Part shown: in pieces, positions 32,821 to 45,131 of the stretch
Numbering within the stretch: the stretch's first letter is position 1
How the letters are laid out: the number at the start of each line of letters is the position of its first letter
From: Gyrodactylus bullatarudis
Taxonomy: Eukaryota > Platyhelminthes > Monogenea > Gyrodactylidea > Gyrodactylidae
DNA: 64,000 nucleotides
Reading direction: 5' to 3'
Assembly (NCBI GenBank): GCA_012064415.1
Contig: SSNU01000086.1
Coordinates: 513,407-577,406, forward strand
Notes under the pieces: generated by a model
Seen by the model: the letters and a program-made list of their open reading frames with translations, nothing else
Databases searched by the model: none
What the model was told of the DNA's origin: nothing
Position numbers and translations under genes: made by a program

Positions 32821-33133
32821 TGCCATTTTTTTAACTTTGAGTTGGAAATGTTAGATTTCGAAGTGAGAGAAGGATCAAGAGTTGATTTTTAGGATCACGA
32901 TTAGTCAAAGAAATAAAATGTTATACCTAATTAGATTTTGAGATTGACGCCAACAGTGTGTGAATCTCGAAATTTGATTTTTGATCATTTTTCTTACTTA
33001 AAAATGACGGATTTTCCTAAAATTTTATAGTGATAATCGGTTTTCTCGTATATATGATTCTAAAAATCTACATATAATCAATCTCTCACTTTGAAATCAA
33101 CAAAAACTTTCAGCTCAAAGTTCAAAAAAATGG
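32821..33133. repeat. Foldback of the CTCTCACTTTG family
   Basis: The left arm about 32821-32905 (TTAACTTTGAGTTGGAAATG and GTGAGAGAAGGATC) pairs with the right arm about 33045-33133 (CTCTCACTTTGAAATCAAC and AGCTCAAAGTTCAAA). Related single arms lie at 9060-9165 and near 22150-22235. Confidence 0.65.
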
Positions 33134-33424
33134 GAATTTTGCGGTAAGTCGAAATTTGAAATATTCCAAATTGATTTTTAACAATTTTTTTCTCCATATG
33201 TGTAAAGTGGATCTTATGATCTAGATTCAATAGAATAGTAATCAATCAAAGTAGATTTTTCCAATCTCCGACTTCCAACCTTTCTAATTCAGTTTCTTGA
33301 GATGATTCTAATGATGTACAAAAGATCATATCTAAATGTTATATTTACTTGTGACACAATTGACTCCATTATTAATAGAGTTAAAATTTTTACATTACCT
33401 TGTATTCTCTAGTGTGGCACCTTC

Positions 33425-33985
33425 AACCCATCATATCAAATATTTTAAGTATGCGGATGACATCAAGATACTGATCCCGCTTCTAAATGGCTCTTATCCA
33501 ATTCTCGAAGAGATCTCCCACATCGCAAATTTACTTTGGAAGATTGGTCTAAAAATCAACCACTCCAAAACCAAAATAATGGCACTCAAAGGCTGTCCAC
33601 CTCCCGACCAGACAATGCCGTATGAAACAGTCTCAGTCATCAAAGACCTCGTTATTTCCTATGATAGCAATCTTAACTCAAACATTCATTCTATAGAAAT
33701 TCTCAAGAAGAAAAGATGCAAAAGTTACTTTATCATTAACCCAGATTTGCGGATCTCTCTTTTTAAAGAACTCATACTCCCTTATCTGGATTATGGATCC
33801 GGAATTCTTTGCTGTCGGAACATCAAAAAAGCTGGAACACATTCAGTTCATCTATCTTAGATCATGTATAATGATTTATTGGATCGTGCTAAAGTTTTTC
33901 CTCTCTGGCTCGGCTTTCCTGTACTCCAAATACGCTCCACAATCTAATGGCCATTACAACTTGCGATCAACAAGTTACCACTGAC
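33425..33985 (+). pseudogene. Non-LTR reverse transcriptase fragment A
   Basis: The frame carries KYFKYADDIKILIPL (catalytic box), KIGLKINHSKTKIM and ELILPYLDYGSGILCC. The upstream half of the RT and the endonuclease are missing. A diverged relative lies at 45541-45810. Confidence 0.75.
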
Positions 33986-34199
33986 AACGAAATCTGTCCT
34001 GAAATCACCCGGGAAATGGTCATTGATTCTCTTTTGAACTCTAATTCGAAAAAAAGAAAAGACATCTTTCACTGTTGACGCGAAACCCTTCTGACTCTCC
34101 CAGATGATTTTCATTCAAAATTAGCTCACGTCTAATATTCCTCAACAAAATTCCAGAGCAATGAACAGTTATTAAATTAACTGCAATTCCAAAATGTAC

Positions 34200-34944
34200 C
34201 AACCCTAGAGCGCCATGTGACTTCAGACCAATCTCAAATCTGCCGATTCTCCTGACGCATATCGACTCAATTCTCACGCTGCTAACTAAACCAATCTTTC
34301 TGCAGTTCCTTGATCCCGCACAAAACGAATTTGTGCCTAATAAAAGTACTGCCTCTTACTTGATCACATTTATGGACATCACAAGTGATTACCTTTACAA
34401 GAAAACTCCTTTCTTAGTTATATTTCTAGTTATTTCAAAGGCCTTTGATAAACTCCACTTCGGAAGCCAACGAATATATAATCAATTGGATCCTTACTTT
34501 TCTGTCCACAAGGAAACAAATAGTAAAAGTTGGTAATGTATCATCAAGCCAAAATTTAATAACATCTGGAGTTCCCCAGGGTTCAATAATAGGCCCCATG
34601 CTTTTCTACCTCTTTTTGCATCTATTCATCAATCTATCAATTAATCGAAATCCAAAGCTATGTTACTCGGACCTCTCTCGCCCAATCTAGATATATCTCT
34701 CTTATCGATAATCGTCGATGAAATACAAGACTTAGGCTTTCATTACAAACTCCAAACCAAGGATCACATAACCACTCTTCTAAAATACCTAAGGTACAAA
34801 ACCTATTTAATAACAAAATTCCTCCTCAACCCTGAACTAAGACTGAAAATGTTCCGGAGCTTTATTTTATCTAAACTAGACTTCTGTTCAGCACTCATTA
34901 GCAATGTAAACCAATCCTCATCCAAAGCCTGTCATGACTCATAA
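34200..34944 (+). pseudogene. Non-LTR reverse transcriptase fragment B
   Basis: Shifting frames carry FLVISKAFDKL, FLSTRKQIVKVGN, TSGVPQGSIIGPMLFYL, and KMFRSFILSKLDFCSALI. The catalytic YADD region is lost to an internal deletion between 34640 and 34700. Same orientation as fragment A but a different subfamily. Confidence 0.7.
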
Positions 34945-35384
34945 CTTATGACAGTACCAAATTTTGTCAGTCAAAGTTCCCCTTTTTGTTTAAAATCTCT
35001 CAAATTTTATGAGACTACTTTGAAGTATTAAATCAGATATCAATTATTAGATTATCTATTAGCTACTAGTATAAATAAAATCTGAGTCAATAAAAATAAG
35101 CAATTTACACAAAACATAACCCCTAATTATTATAAAAGTTTTTAAAAACGAATTTTTTTCTTTAATAGAGTTAAAAATGATTGCTTTTAAAGATTTACCT
35201 TATTTTTGGTTAAAAAATAAAAGCGTAATTCACAATTGATTTTCACTTCAAAAATTTAGTTATCGGTGAGTAAATTTCAAATTACAAATAACAATACTTT
35301 TGAGTACAAAAGAAATTATACTTTATAAAGAATAAGTTTTGAATTTACAGTTTTTGTACAATAAGATGTTGTCTAGAATTTATT
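34945..35384. other. AT-rich spacer, nothing recognised
   Basis: 3' flank of SAP30BP. No other feature could be supported. Confidence 0.5.
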
Positions 35385-36330
35385 TTATTTCTTTTTCACC
35401 AAAGAGCCAACAGCAGGAATTAGAGATTTGTTGGGGTTTTTGTTTTCGAGGACTTGAGGACTATTATTATCCCACTTTGATCGTTTCTTCTGATCTTGAA
35501 ATGAAATTATCAACTTGATTAGATTATACATATTATAGATATATCTATGACTTACTTGAGAATAAACTATTGGACTCATCTTTGTCAGCATTCTCACCGG
35601 ATATTTTGAGTTTATTGATGTCAGCTTTATCAGAACTCTGTTTGGATTCAATCTTTTTAGCATTTTCATTTTTTATTCGATCGATTTCTTTATTTTGAGC
35701 ACGAGCCAATTCTTCGTAGAAGCTCATCTCAGTGAATTGGTACGGATTGAATCTCTCGGGAGGAAAATTGGTTCCTTTTTCGTCTATTCCAAGGAAATTG
35801 ATAAGTTTCTCATAGATACTCGGATTTCTAAATGCCTTGTTATCCTGTATTGCTTTATTTGGATCATAACTTGGATCAACTTCCATTCTTCTGATAGCCT
35901 TTTCAACTTTCTCTTGCAAATAGTAAGGACAAGGTTCTTCAGGCTCAGGAGGAATCTCAACAAAGTTTGGATCCATAATTTTCTCACGCAGTTCTATTTC
36001 TTGGGCAGCAAGAAGTTCTTCTTCTTCTTTCTTTTGCTTGATATAATGTTCATTTAGAACTGCATGAATTTCTCCGGAACTATTAAAGCTGCTATCTTGA
36101 TTGTCTGTTTTATATTTTTCTTGGTCATAGCTTTCAGATTTTTCACTAGCATCTAAATTTGAAGATGAGTCTCCTTCTTCTCCTTCAACTAGAGAATAAC
36201 CAACGAGGCCTCCACCATTGTTATTTGGAGAAGAAATATGTTTTTCCTCAGAATCAACGTCAATGTTTTGCATTTCTTCGTCATCTGATGTCGGAAATTC
36301 TAGCGATTCATCATTATCTACCATTTTCAT
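35385..36330 (-). CDS. SAP30BP: SAP30BP/HCNGP-like protein
   Basis: Two exons, 36330-35556 and 35494-35385, give 294 residues. SAP30BP is a nuclear protein linked to the SAP30/Sin3 co-repressor and to splicing of short introns. The conserved HCNGP core is clear: IPPEPEEPCPYYLQEKVEKA, then FRNPSIYEKLINFLGIDEKG and FNPYQFTEMSFYEELARAQN. The short second exon supplies the family tail KKRSKWD and ends GSLVKKK. The N-terminal 110 residues are acidic and low in complexity, as in relatives. A second Met lies two codons in (36324). The start codon is 78 bp from that of HSPBAP1 on the other strand. A role in short-intron splicing would suit a genome full of tiny introns (inference). Confidence 0.9.
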
Positions 36331-36408
36331 AATATTTGCTCATTCAAACAATTTATTATCCTGTTCTTTTTGTTACTATAAAACTATTAATGTGCAATTA
36401 TGAATTAG
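36331..36408. promoter_or_regulatory. Bidirectional promoter gap SAP30BP/HSPBAP1
   Basis: Only 78 bp between divergent start codons, so 5' UTRs and core promoters must be very short or overlap the opposite gene. Confidence 0.6.
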
Positions 36409-37539
36409 ATGGATGAAAAAATTCTTGTCAACTCTGTTCCATCCTTTTATCAGCCTTATGTTTCCAGGAACTTGGTTGATTCTTGGTGTGTGAACAATGC
36501 ATGGTCTCTGGAAAATCTTTCCAAGATTCATGAAGATAAAATAAAATTTCGTGTTGGAAAAAGGGATGTTTTTGATCAAAAAGAAACTGAATGCTCTATT
36601 GTTCATGGATCTCTCATTGATTTAAAGGATTGGCTTAATTCGAAAACTTGTAAAAATTTGGATTTTCAGAAAATTGATAAAAATAACCACTGGTTATACG
36701 GGGATTATATATATTTGAAAGAGAACCCTTCATTTTCATTTATTGAAAATAATTGTAAATGGTCTGATATTTTACCATTTAAAGAATATCAAGAAAAGTC
36801 TACTGTGTGGTTTGGAACTAAAGGAGCTTATACACATCTTCATTATGATACATACGGTGTAAATTTAGTTGCACAATTATATGGTCGTAAAAGATGGATA
36901 CTCTTTCCCCCGACTGAAAGTGACAAATTATATCCGACTCGTGTTCCTTTTGAAGAATCAACAGTATTCAGTGAAGTAAATATCAAAAAGCCAAACTTTT
37001 CAGTACATCCCAAATTTTCAGATTCCCTAAGATTTGAAGTTATTGTTAATCCTGGGGATGTTTTATTTGTTCCTAAACATTGGTGGCATTTTGTCGAATC
37101 ACTTGACGATTTTACTTTTTCAATGAACCTTTGGCTAGATCAAGGAAGATTAGATAACCAAGAGAGAATCTCCGAGCTATTGACTCAAATTTCTACATTT
37201 ATGGTTCATGAAAATTTTCCAGATCTGCCCACAGACATTTTATTGCATCCTAAGGAATTTGAGCTGTTTCTCGGTGAAAATTGGAATGAAAACCTCATAG
37301 ATGATCTCAACAATCTGATTAACTCATCCAGTATTATTCAAGAAAATAATTCAGATTTTTTATGCGACAAAAATATCAAATGGGAGCCAATTGAAAGGAC
37401 ATCCACTTCCATTGAAAGAAACAATTCAATTAAAAAAACTAAAAGTCATTTTACCTTAACCTCTTGTGATATCCTCAAAGCATTTACTCACCCAAAAACC
37501 ATAAAAACTATTCAAGATATTTTATTAAATAAATCCTGA
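36409..37539 (+). CDS. HSPBAP1: HSPBAP1-like JmjC-domain protein
   Basis: A single exon of 376 residues. HSPBAP1 (PASS1) is a JmjC-fold protein that binds small heat-shock protein HSPB1. The JmjC domain spans about residues 100-245. The iron ligands look intact: H145-Y-D147 in THLHYDTYG and H227 in PKHWWHFVES. Other family motifs are WFGTKGA, QLYGRKRWILFPPTES, YPTRVPFEESTVFS and NPGDVLFVP. With all three metal ligands present it should be a 2-oxoglutarate dioxygenase; the substrate is unknown. The C-terminal 100 residues are not conserved. YOD1 begins only 89 bp after its stop on the same strand. Confidence 0.9.
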   Translation: MDEKILVNSVPSFYQPYVSRNLVDSWCVNNAWSLENLSKIHEDKIKFRVGKRDVFDQKETECSIVHGSLIDLKDWLNSKTCKNLDFQKIDKNNHWLYGDYIYLKENPSFSFIENNCKWSDILPFKEYQEKSTVWFGTKGAYTHLHYDTYGVNLVAQLYGRKRWILFPPTESDKLYPTRVPFEESTVFSEVNIKKPNFSVHPKFSDSLRFEVIVNPGDVLFVPKHWWHFVESLDDFTFSMNLWLDQGRLDNQERISELLTQISTFMVHENFPDLPTDILLHPKEFELFLGENWNENLIDDLNNLINSSSIIQENNSDFLCDKNIKWEPIERTSTSIERNNSIKKTKSHFTLTSCDILKAFTHPKTIKTIQDILLNKS

Positions 37540-37628
37540 TTTTTACAAATAATTTTTAATATAAAATAATTCTATTTTGTTCTTAGATTAAAAGTCAATA
37601 TTTTTAGGCAGCCAAAGATGATTCCTTT
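37540..37628 (+). promoter_or_regulatory. 89-bp gap with acceptor-like sites upstream of YOD1
   Basis: The gap holds two pyrimidine-rich AG sites (TTTTGTTCTTAG at about 37577-37588 and ATATTTTTAG about 20 bp before the YOD1 ATG). Flatworms use spliced-leader trans-splicing, and such a site just ahead of a start codon in a tiny gap would let two genes share a transcript. Inference only. Confidence 0.4.
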
Positions 37629-39104
37629 ATGATAAGGTGTCAGACCAAAGATGGAAGAATTGTGATATCTGATCTGAATTCTACTTCTACTTTAAGGGAA
37701 CTTATTGATCGAATTACAGAAAAAGTCAATGTTGTCAAAACTTCATTAAAGATTTTTGAAGGCTATCCACCCAAATTAATTGATATTCATCACGACGATG
37801 TGAAACTTGGTGAGGTAATATTTTATTTCAATTCTCTTACAATCAAAATTATTATTTGGAAATGTATAAGAAAGAGATATATTTAAAACCATATGCGCAT
37901 TTCTTAAAGCATCATCAGTGACATTGCTTTATTATCTTGAATAATCAAGAAAATTACACAAAAATTCAGTTGAATTTAGTCATTTATTTTTCGAATAGAA
38001 TATTTATTTATCAACTGATACCAATGAATAAAATAAAAATAAGTAGCACTAAGAAAAATAGTTTCAGAAGAAGTCTTCATTCTCACGAACGAGTCGCTTA
38101 TATGTTGAGAATGTGATTAATTGTAGAACTATCAAGTTTTGCCATACCTTATTGCAAAATGAGCTTTCAAAAATAAAATAATATTGAATAGGTTCCCTTG
38201 CCTAAGAATTGCACTCTTCGGATTGATTATTCCAGTCAAGAACCAACGGATATTCCTCCAGCCAAAGTACAAAAGACAGAAAATAATTCTGCATCGACAA
38301 ATGAGCCTAGGATTAATCTTGTCCGAGTAGTTTGTCCCAGTGATAACTCGTGCCTTTTCAACAGTATCTACTTCCTCACGAATAAGGAAACTCCAACTTC
38401 CCTTCAGGAGGATAAAATCGGATCAAATCCAATCGGTTCAGCTAAAATGCGGAAAATCATCGATGAGATTGTCAATTCAAATCCTCTAAAGTATAATGAG
38501 GCAATTTTGGGTATGCCAAACTCTAAATATTCTTCGCATATTTTAAAAGTAAGCGCTAATCTTTTTCCAAAATTCTAGTTTAAAATCTAAATTATACTCT
38601 TATTCTGTTCCTTAGCCAGAAACCTGGGGCGGTGGCATAGAAATATCAATTTTTACAGAATTCTTTGGCATTGAGATTTGTATTTTTGACATTCAAACTG
38701 GTCGTGTCGATCGTTTTGGAGAAGATCAAAATTATAATGAAAGAATCTTGTTGTTCTATGACGGACTTCATTATGACCCAATTGTTGAAAAGAATCAAGT
38801 CTCGAAGAAGATCAAAAAAATATTCCTTACCTCGGACAGTCAAGTGAGTTGAATACCGAAAATTGTAGTCTGATCAATCACTCGTACAAGTCTGATACCT
38901 TTCTAATAATAAATTTACAATACTTAGGTAATGGCCGCAGCTATGAAGCTATCCAGCTACTTCCAAAAAGCTCACAGTTATACGGATTTACAAAGTTTCA
39001 CAATAATGTGCAAAGATTGTGGTACCCCACTTAGTGGTCAACTAGAAGCCACTCAACATGCTAAACTCACTGGTCATGGAGAGTTTTACGAGATAAAACA
39101 ATGA
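37629..39104 (+). CDS. YOD1: YOD1/OTU1 deubiquitinase
   Basis: Four exons, 37629-37814, 38192-38548, 38616-38843 and 38928-39104, all phase 0, give 315 residues. YOD1 removes ubiquitin from proteins handled by p97/VCP in ER-associated degradation. Domains in order: an N-terminal UBX-like fold ([12 protein letters not shown]), the OTU protease, and a C-terminal C2H2 zinc finger. The catalytic cysteine is C116 in [10 protein letters not shown] and the histidine is H233 in [17 protein letters not shown] and RVDRFGED are family motifs. The zinc finger ligands C285, C288, H301 and H307 are complete. The start is the ATG at 37629; an ATG 12 bases earlier is out of frame and closed. It lies tight behind HSPBAP1. 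Confidence 0.93.
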
Positions 39105-40291
39105 TTCTTTGTACGCTTTTATCTGCTAACCCTGTATATTATTAATTTATTATACACTCATGTGTATTTTCATGTGAATTTTATTTTTTATCCACTTCAA
39201 TGACAAATGATACGTATGATATGCAACTAATAATATAATGAGAATTTTATTTGAAAAATATTGCAATTTTTTCATGATCAGTTTAGTATTTTTGTCACCA
39301 AATCATTATGAAATTATAACCAATATTTTTCAAATTGTCGAAGATGTTGGCCTAAATAACGATGCATCATTATCGAATAGTACGAAGAATGTCTCTCTAA
39401 AAATCCTTTTATATTTTGTGTTGTTAATATACATATATCAAAATCAATTACAATTTCCCAAATTTATTTTAGAAACGAAAATTCTTAAAAATCGATGCTA
39501 CCTTATATTGAATCACTTGGCTGGTAGAGTTTTTGACAGCTCCATTGTATATGCTAGGATAAAGTAAGAAATAATAAAAGTTTATTTCCTCAAACTACAA
39601 GGGACCCTATTTTCAAATTCCTTTGCTAACAGCTCATCTTTCTGCTACACGAAATCAACATGGGTTTCAATTTTTTAGGTCTTGGACGTGTTAGCCACTT
39701 CATCGGAATTTCCACACTCTAAGATATATTTCCATCAATAGATTTTCGAAAGGATTTAAGTGAGAAGAGACTTCTAAAGATGATTATAATATCACCATTG
39801 AGAAAAGAAGTGCATGAGAAAAATCTATGATCCGAATTGCATATTCAAGTCTTTCTCCAAAATTAACAAAAGACATGAAAAGCTAAAATGAGAATGACTA
39901 TCATAAATTAATCGATTAGTATTTATAATGCTATAGTGATCAGATTGTTGTACAAAACAAAGCTTCAATGTAAAGCTTAGACAGCCTATCCTTAGAATGT
40001 ATTAAAGTTAATCATCACTAATATTGAATATTCTCTCATGAAACATATAGTCTTTGTTATTGTTCATTTCTACCAAAGAAGAAGAAGTAAAATATTCTCT
40101 ACACCAAGTGAAAATAGCACCCATACATCCTAAGCCAATCAGAGCTCTTCAAAAGTAAACCAATCAGATTTTCTTCTATAAATTTTATGAATAAAGTATA
40201 TTGATCGTGTTGTTTAGTTAGGTAGAGAGAAAAGCGAATTCGCCTTTTTCTCTCAGATCATGTCAGAATAACTAACGCCAAGAGTCCAGAT
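39105..40291. other. Intergenic between YOD1 and the Ajuba gene
   Basis: A 109-codon plus-strand frame (39238-39567) looks like AT-rich chance. No other feature was supported. Confidence 0.45.
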
Positions 40292-43200
40292 ATGACTAAT
40301 AATTCAGTTATCTACGATGAAACTATGTCTTCTCCTAAAAGTTCCGGAGAAAATTATCCAATGACCCATAACGTTCAACTAAGGTCTGTAGGCGTTTGTG
40401 CAGAATGTGGCCAAAAAATTGCAAAAATGTCTGATGGATGTCAAGCTATGGGCTGCAATTATCACAACTCCTGCTTTGTATGCTGTTGTTGCAGTAAGTT
40501 AGATTTAAGATTTATTTTATTTTAAAATTTACAAATAGTCTGAAGTAAAACGGGGTCTTCTCTATAGATTAAAGTAATACACTAAGAATAAAGCCTCGGA
40601 TTCAAAATTATCTGATAATTTCAAAAATTCCAGGGAGTCTTGTCACTATTAATAAACTGTGATAAAATGGTCAAAATTTAGCTAAAGTTGGTGCAGTATG
40701 ACACAGGAATAATTTTTCAGACTCTTCTTCCACCATCTTCGTTGAAAGGAATGTTTTTTACTGAATGTTTGTTATTCCATTTTGCTCTTCCATAAAAAGT
40801 GATCATTGATAATGCATCTATCATAACATTTCTAGAAATTTTAGAAGAGGATTTAGAAATTCTTTTGAATGAAAAAAGGCAAATAAAATTTTTCGCTTAG
40901 ATTAAATACATTTACTGTTGAACTATTGCAATTTGCATGGTATGGATATGAACTGGTTCAATTTTTCGAAACGAATTTTTATCACAACCATTTTCAACCC
41001 ATCAAGAACCTTTTACAAATGATAAAAGTTTTTTATTATCATTGGTTAAGGAGTAAGTATAAATATCTATAGAATCTCTGAAATCTGATTGATTATATTT
41101 TAAAATATTCGTTTGGAACATTTTGCTTATGATTTTCTCTAGCTTTGGAAAGTACAGGGAAATTTCAATTGAATTTCCGAACTTCGTATTTAATTTTAGC
41201 TTGAATTTCTGTTAAAATTAAGTTTTTAAAGTCCTCGTTGTGTTTTGTTAGTAGAAGCATTAAATGCAGAATATCATGATGATTTTAAAGTTAAAAGCCT
41301 TCGATTTTTCTCATTGAAGTCGTATCCTGAGTGCAAATTCAAGTGTATAATGTCATATTTTAATTAATAGTTGATTGTAACTGAGATTCTTATTTATTTT
41401 AATGCAAAAAAGGCTTTTTAAGGTGTAAATTCAAAAAGACTAAAAAGGCTTTTTTGGACGAAAAAAGGCATACTCAACTCGTCAACCAAGCTATCAGGAG
41501 ATTTTTTAATAACATTTTCAGGCTTAATACACCTATATTAATCTATGGACAAAAAGGCATTTGGTTGCCCTAGTTATGAATCATGAGTAAGGCAACCAAA
41601 TGTCTTTCTTTTGCCTTTTTGTCCATGGATTAATACAGGAGCTGTATTACAGGTTATTAAAAATTTAGATAGCTTTATTCAAGAGTTGAGTATGCCCTTT
41701 TTCATCCAAATAATCCAATTTTGCCTTTTTAAATTTATATCCTACAAAGCTTTTTTTGCATAAACATAATTGAGAATCCCCAAAAAAATCGAAAATTAAT
41801 AATACTTATTAGAATATTCACTCAGAAGACGTCTTCTCTCAATATTCATTTAAAATTAAAATTCGTAGACTGCTAATTTTAAACTCATCTACATAAAAAA
41901 TAATATTTCTAAAAAATATTCTCTATTTAATGGTACTGCTTGTAGTTTAAAACAAAAACTTTCCTTCATAGAGAAAACAACAGAAATACTAGCTAAAGGC
42001 CGAGATAGTTTAACTCTTTTCTTATTTTGGGATTTAGTTTTTCTCCAAAAATCAAAAAAATTGCTATCAAATGAAAATAAAAACCTAATTTATTATAGTA
42101 TTTCAATAAAATTTTTTTAGGTTTTTTACAAATACTAAAATTTCTTCAAAAGCTTTACTGAAGAGTATGCCTTTATTTTCAGGACGTTCCCTTCGTGGTA
42201 AAATATTTTACAAAGATGGGCCGAAAATATTTTGTGAAGAAGATTATTTGGCAAGTTGACTGAATATCGATTGTATCATTGTCCAAATTTCATACATTTA
42301 CTTCTTCTTTAGTATTGTGGATTTCAGCATACAACGGAGAAATGTAACTCTTGCGGCCACATTATAGCAGAACTAGTGAGTTAAACAAAAGAGAGTTTAG
42401 AAAATCTTTACTATCGTGAAAATAAAATTTGTACTTCAAGATACTTCAAGCAATGGGTCGATCCTATCATCCTGGTTGCTTCCGGTGTGCTGTTTGTAGT
42501 GAATGTTTGGATGGTGTTCCTTTTGCCATTGGAAAAAACAATCAAATTTATTGTCTGTACGATTATTATCTAATTCATGCACCCAGATGTGCAAAATGCT
42601 CAGAATTTATTCTACCTCAAGAGGTAAGACGAAAAATTAATAGATTTATTATCAATACAATCTATAAAGTTTTTTGAGATCTTTCAAGATAGAACCAATG
42701 TAGTTGATAGAATCGATAGTTTTTTAAAACTCTAACATAGGAAGAGTTGGTTTTCCCGATAAGAAGAATGAATAAGATTATCAAAGTTTTTGAGACACAA
42801 TTATCTCAAAAATCTTAGATTATCCTTGAAATACATCCAAAAGTAAATTTCTAACAGCAATTTTTGGCCCGAAATTTGCTCATAATTATTAGTTTACAAT
42901 CTCTAGGAGGTTTTGGGTCATTTAAGACAAATTTTTGAAAACTCTTGTTCGAATTCAGGTTACCTTGACTAATTAAGACAATGTTTCAATTGTAGAATCT
43001 ATCATTGAGAGCTGAGGGCTTGTTAGATTTTAAGGAACATATAAACTGCATATTATACAGTAGATATAGATGAAATTTTAAAATCGCTCGGGTCAAAGTG
43101 ATCTTGATAGAAAATTGAATAGAGATATGAAACCTATAAATATCAAGCGCTAAAATTGATTCCTGGTTGAGTAAAAATACAAAAACATAATTTCATCATT

Positions 43201-45131
43201 TAAATTGCCACCATAAATTTTAGCGCCTTACTCTATACAGAAATAACTATTTGACACACTCTCCTAGTAGGCCAAATGTTGAAAAGGTGTGTAATTTTGT
43301 AAATAAATATACCAAATTAATGATAAATTTGAGTTACTTTTGAATATGAAAGCGATTATTTTTATTTTTAGAATTCGGATGAAATAAAAAGGGTCATATC
43401 TATGGATAAAGATTTCCATGTTGAATGCTATAAATGCGAGGTAAGTTCATAACTTTGATTTCCTGAAAATAAGATATATATTTTTGGATTACTATTTATT
43501 CATTGTATTCACTTTTAGCTTATATTGATTAAAAATAAAGGGTAAGGACACATGTTACTGTCTGATTCTTTGCACATGTAAAAAGTCTACATTATCTATA
43601 GCAAGTAGCAAGTAAAAATTTGTAGTTAGAAAAATATTCACAACTTTACTGCATTTTCAATTTCTGGATTCATGATACAGTCGAGTTGATCTTGGCCATA
43701 CTTGATTTACATAAGATTGTTCAGTGAAATGTTTTTTGAATTTGTATTTAATATTGATATTGGGGTTTGAAAGGAGGGCTTGATATTGAAGATAATTCTA
43801 AAAACTATAGTTTTAATGATTAAATTAAAAAAAATACTAATTCTTAATAACCATGAAATTTTCCACAATGTATGCTTTGAACATCTTTAAATTCTCTCCT
43901 GAAATGGTAAAATATTCAAGATATTCTTTTTGCAATGAAAATCTAAAAGTCTATAAAAATTTACGAATTTGAATTTGGAAAATCCGCCAAATTTCTGCTT
44001 TTTCAATGTTTGATCTAGAAATTTTTATTGATTTCAGGTAAATGAAGCGATTGAATACACTTTGTACCAAGATTAGACAAAAACTACGAATTTCTAAACG
44101 ATTCACCATTTTAACGAAAAAGTTAACCCTTTCGATACCAAAGGTTATATATGACCTCTATGCTCAAACCAACTTTTTCATATGATTTTAAAACATTTTT
44201 TCATGGTTCTTTTTGAATGGCATATCACAACAAAGTTTTATATCATGCAAAATTTTTGCTAGCCAGGCATTGACATTTGAGCTTTATCAGGAAGAAAAAA
44301 AATTCCTAAATTCATGTAAAATGAATCATGTTCTTTTTGATCGAAATTTTTCAATGTCTATACTAGCCGAATAGTTAATTTAGAACAAAGTATAATTTTC
44401 ATGAATCGAATTAATGAGGAGCTCAATCAAGAGTCTTTTAAAAATGGGACAAAATTTTATCTTAGATCTTCAATATCTAAGTTATTTTGTAATCAGATCG
44501 AATGAAATTTATACGATATCCCTTTTGACATAAACTGAGCGTTCGTAACAATTACATTCCAAGTAAATCCTCTCATTGGCAAAGTTTCACCTGTGAATAT
44601 CTCACCAGTAGATGGGAATTTCAATATAAATGATGAAATTTTGTGAAAGAAAACATTCCCATAAAATTTCGTCACAATGATTTTTATTATTACATTTTAA
44701 GTAATTCTGGGAGAAAATCAAACTAGAAACTTTCTTCGTTAAGCTATACTATCGAAAGTGTTTAATTTTAGTTCATTTTCATTCGCGATAATCGAAAAAT
44801 TTCAGATGAAAAATGACGAATATTAGTATTTAATTTACGTTTTTATCTAACTAGATTACTGTTAATCGAACAGGAATGCATAATTTGAATTTTCACATGA
44901 AATATTGAAAGCTCAGAAATACGTTTAAAAATCTAACCATATTTATTTCAGGATTGCAACATAAGCCTTCAAGGAAAGGGTGAGATTGCCTGTTATCCAA
45001 TGAGATTCAAAGGTTCAGACGGTAAAGAGACCATAATCCTATTATGTTTGAATTGTCATTTGAACAAGTTAAACAATGGAATTGGTGGAGCCTACGGGAC
45101 AAGTGATTCTCCTAAATTAATAAGAAACTAA
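40292..45131 (+). CDS. AJUBA: Ajuba/LIMD1/WTIP-family triple-LIM protein (short form)
   Basis: Six exons: 40292-40493, 42183-42250, 42313-42375, 42441-42623, 43372-43440 and 44952-45131, giving 254 residues. Ajuba proteins link junctions to Hippo signalling (binding Warts/LATS), P-bodies and mitotic kinases. Three C-terminal LIM domains are clear: [13 protein letters not shown] with [38 protein letters not shown]; and [27 protein letters not shown] ending LLCLNCHL. These match the Ajuba subfamily rather than zyxin. The N-terminal region is only ~35 residues, where relatives have several hundred, so either this is a LIM-only form or further 5' exons exist. Exon 2 ends at a GC-AG intron (TTG then GCAAGT). 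Intron 1 (1.7 kb) holds a foldback. Confidence 0.9.
41385..41778. repeat. ~390-bp foldback in Ajuba intron 1
   Basis: Two ~185-bp arms face each other across about 10-20 bp. Shared blocks include GGACAAAAAGGCA, CATTTGGTTGCC, GGCATACTCAACTC and ATGCAAAAAA. Mismatches and small indels show it is not recent. No coding capacity. Confidence 0.75.

Noticed and set aside
39238..39567. 109-codon plus-strand frame after YOD1
   Set aside because: Hydrophobic, Ile/Leu/Asn-rich composition typical of AT-rich chance frames; no splice context or family match.
44124..44145. TTAACCCTTTCGATACC as another complete CCCTTTCGG MITE
   Set aside because: Only one end is visible; no matching GGG-TTAA end was found downstream, so at most a relic.
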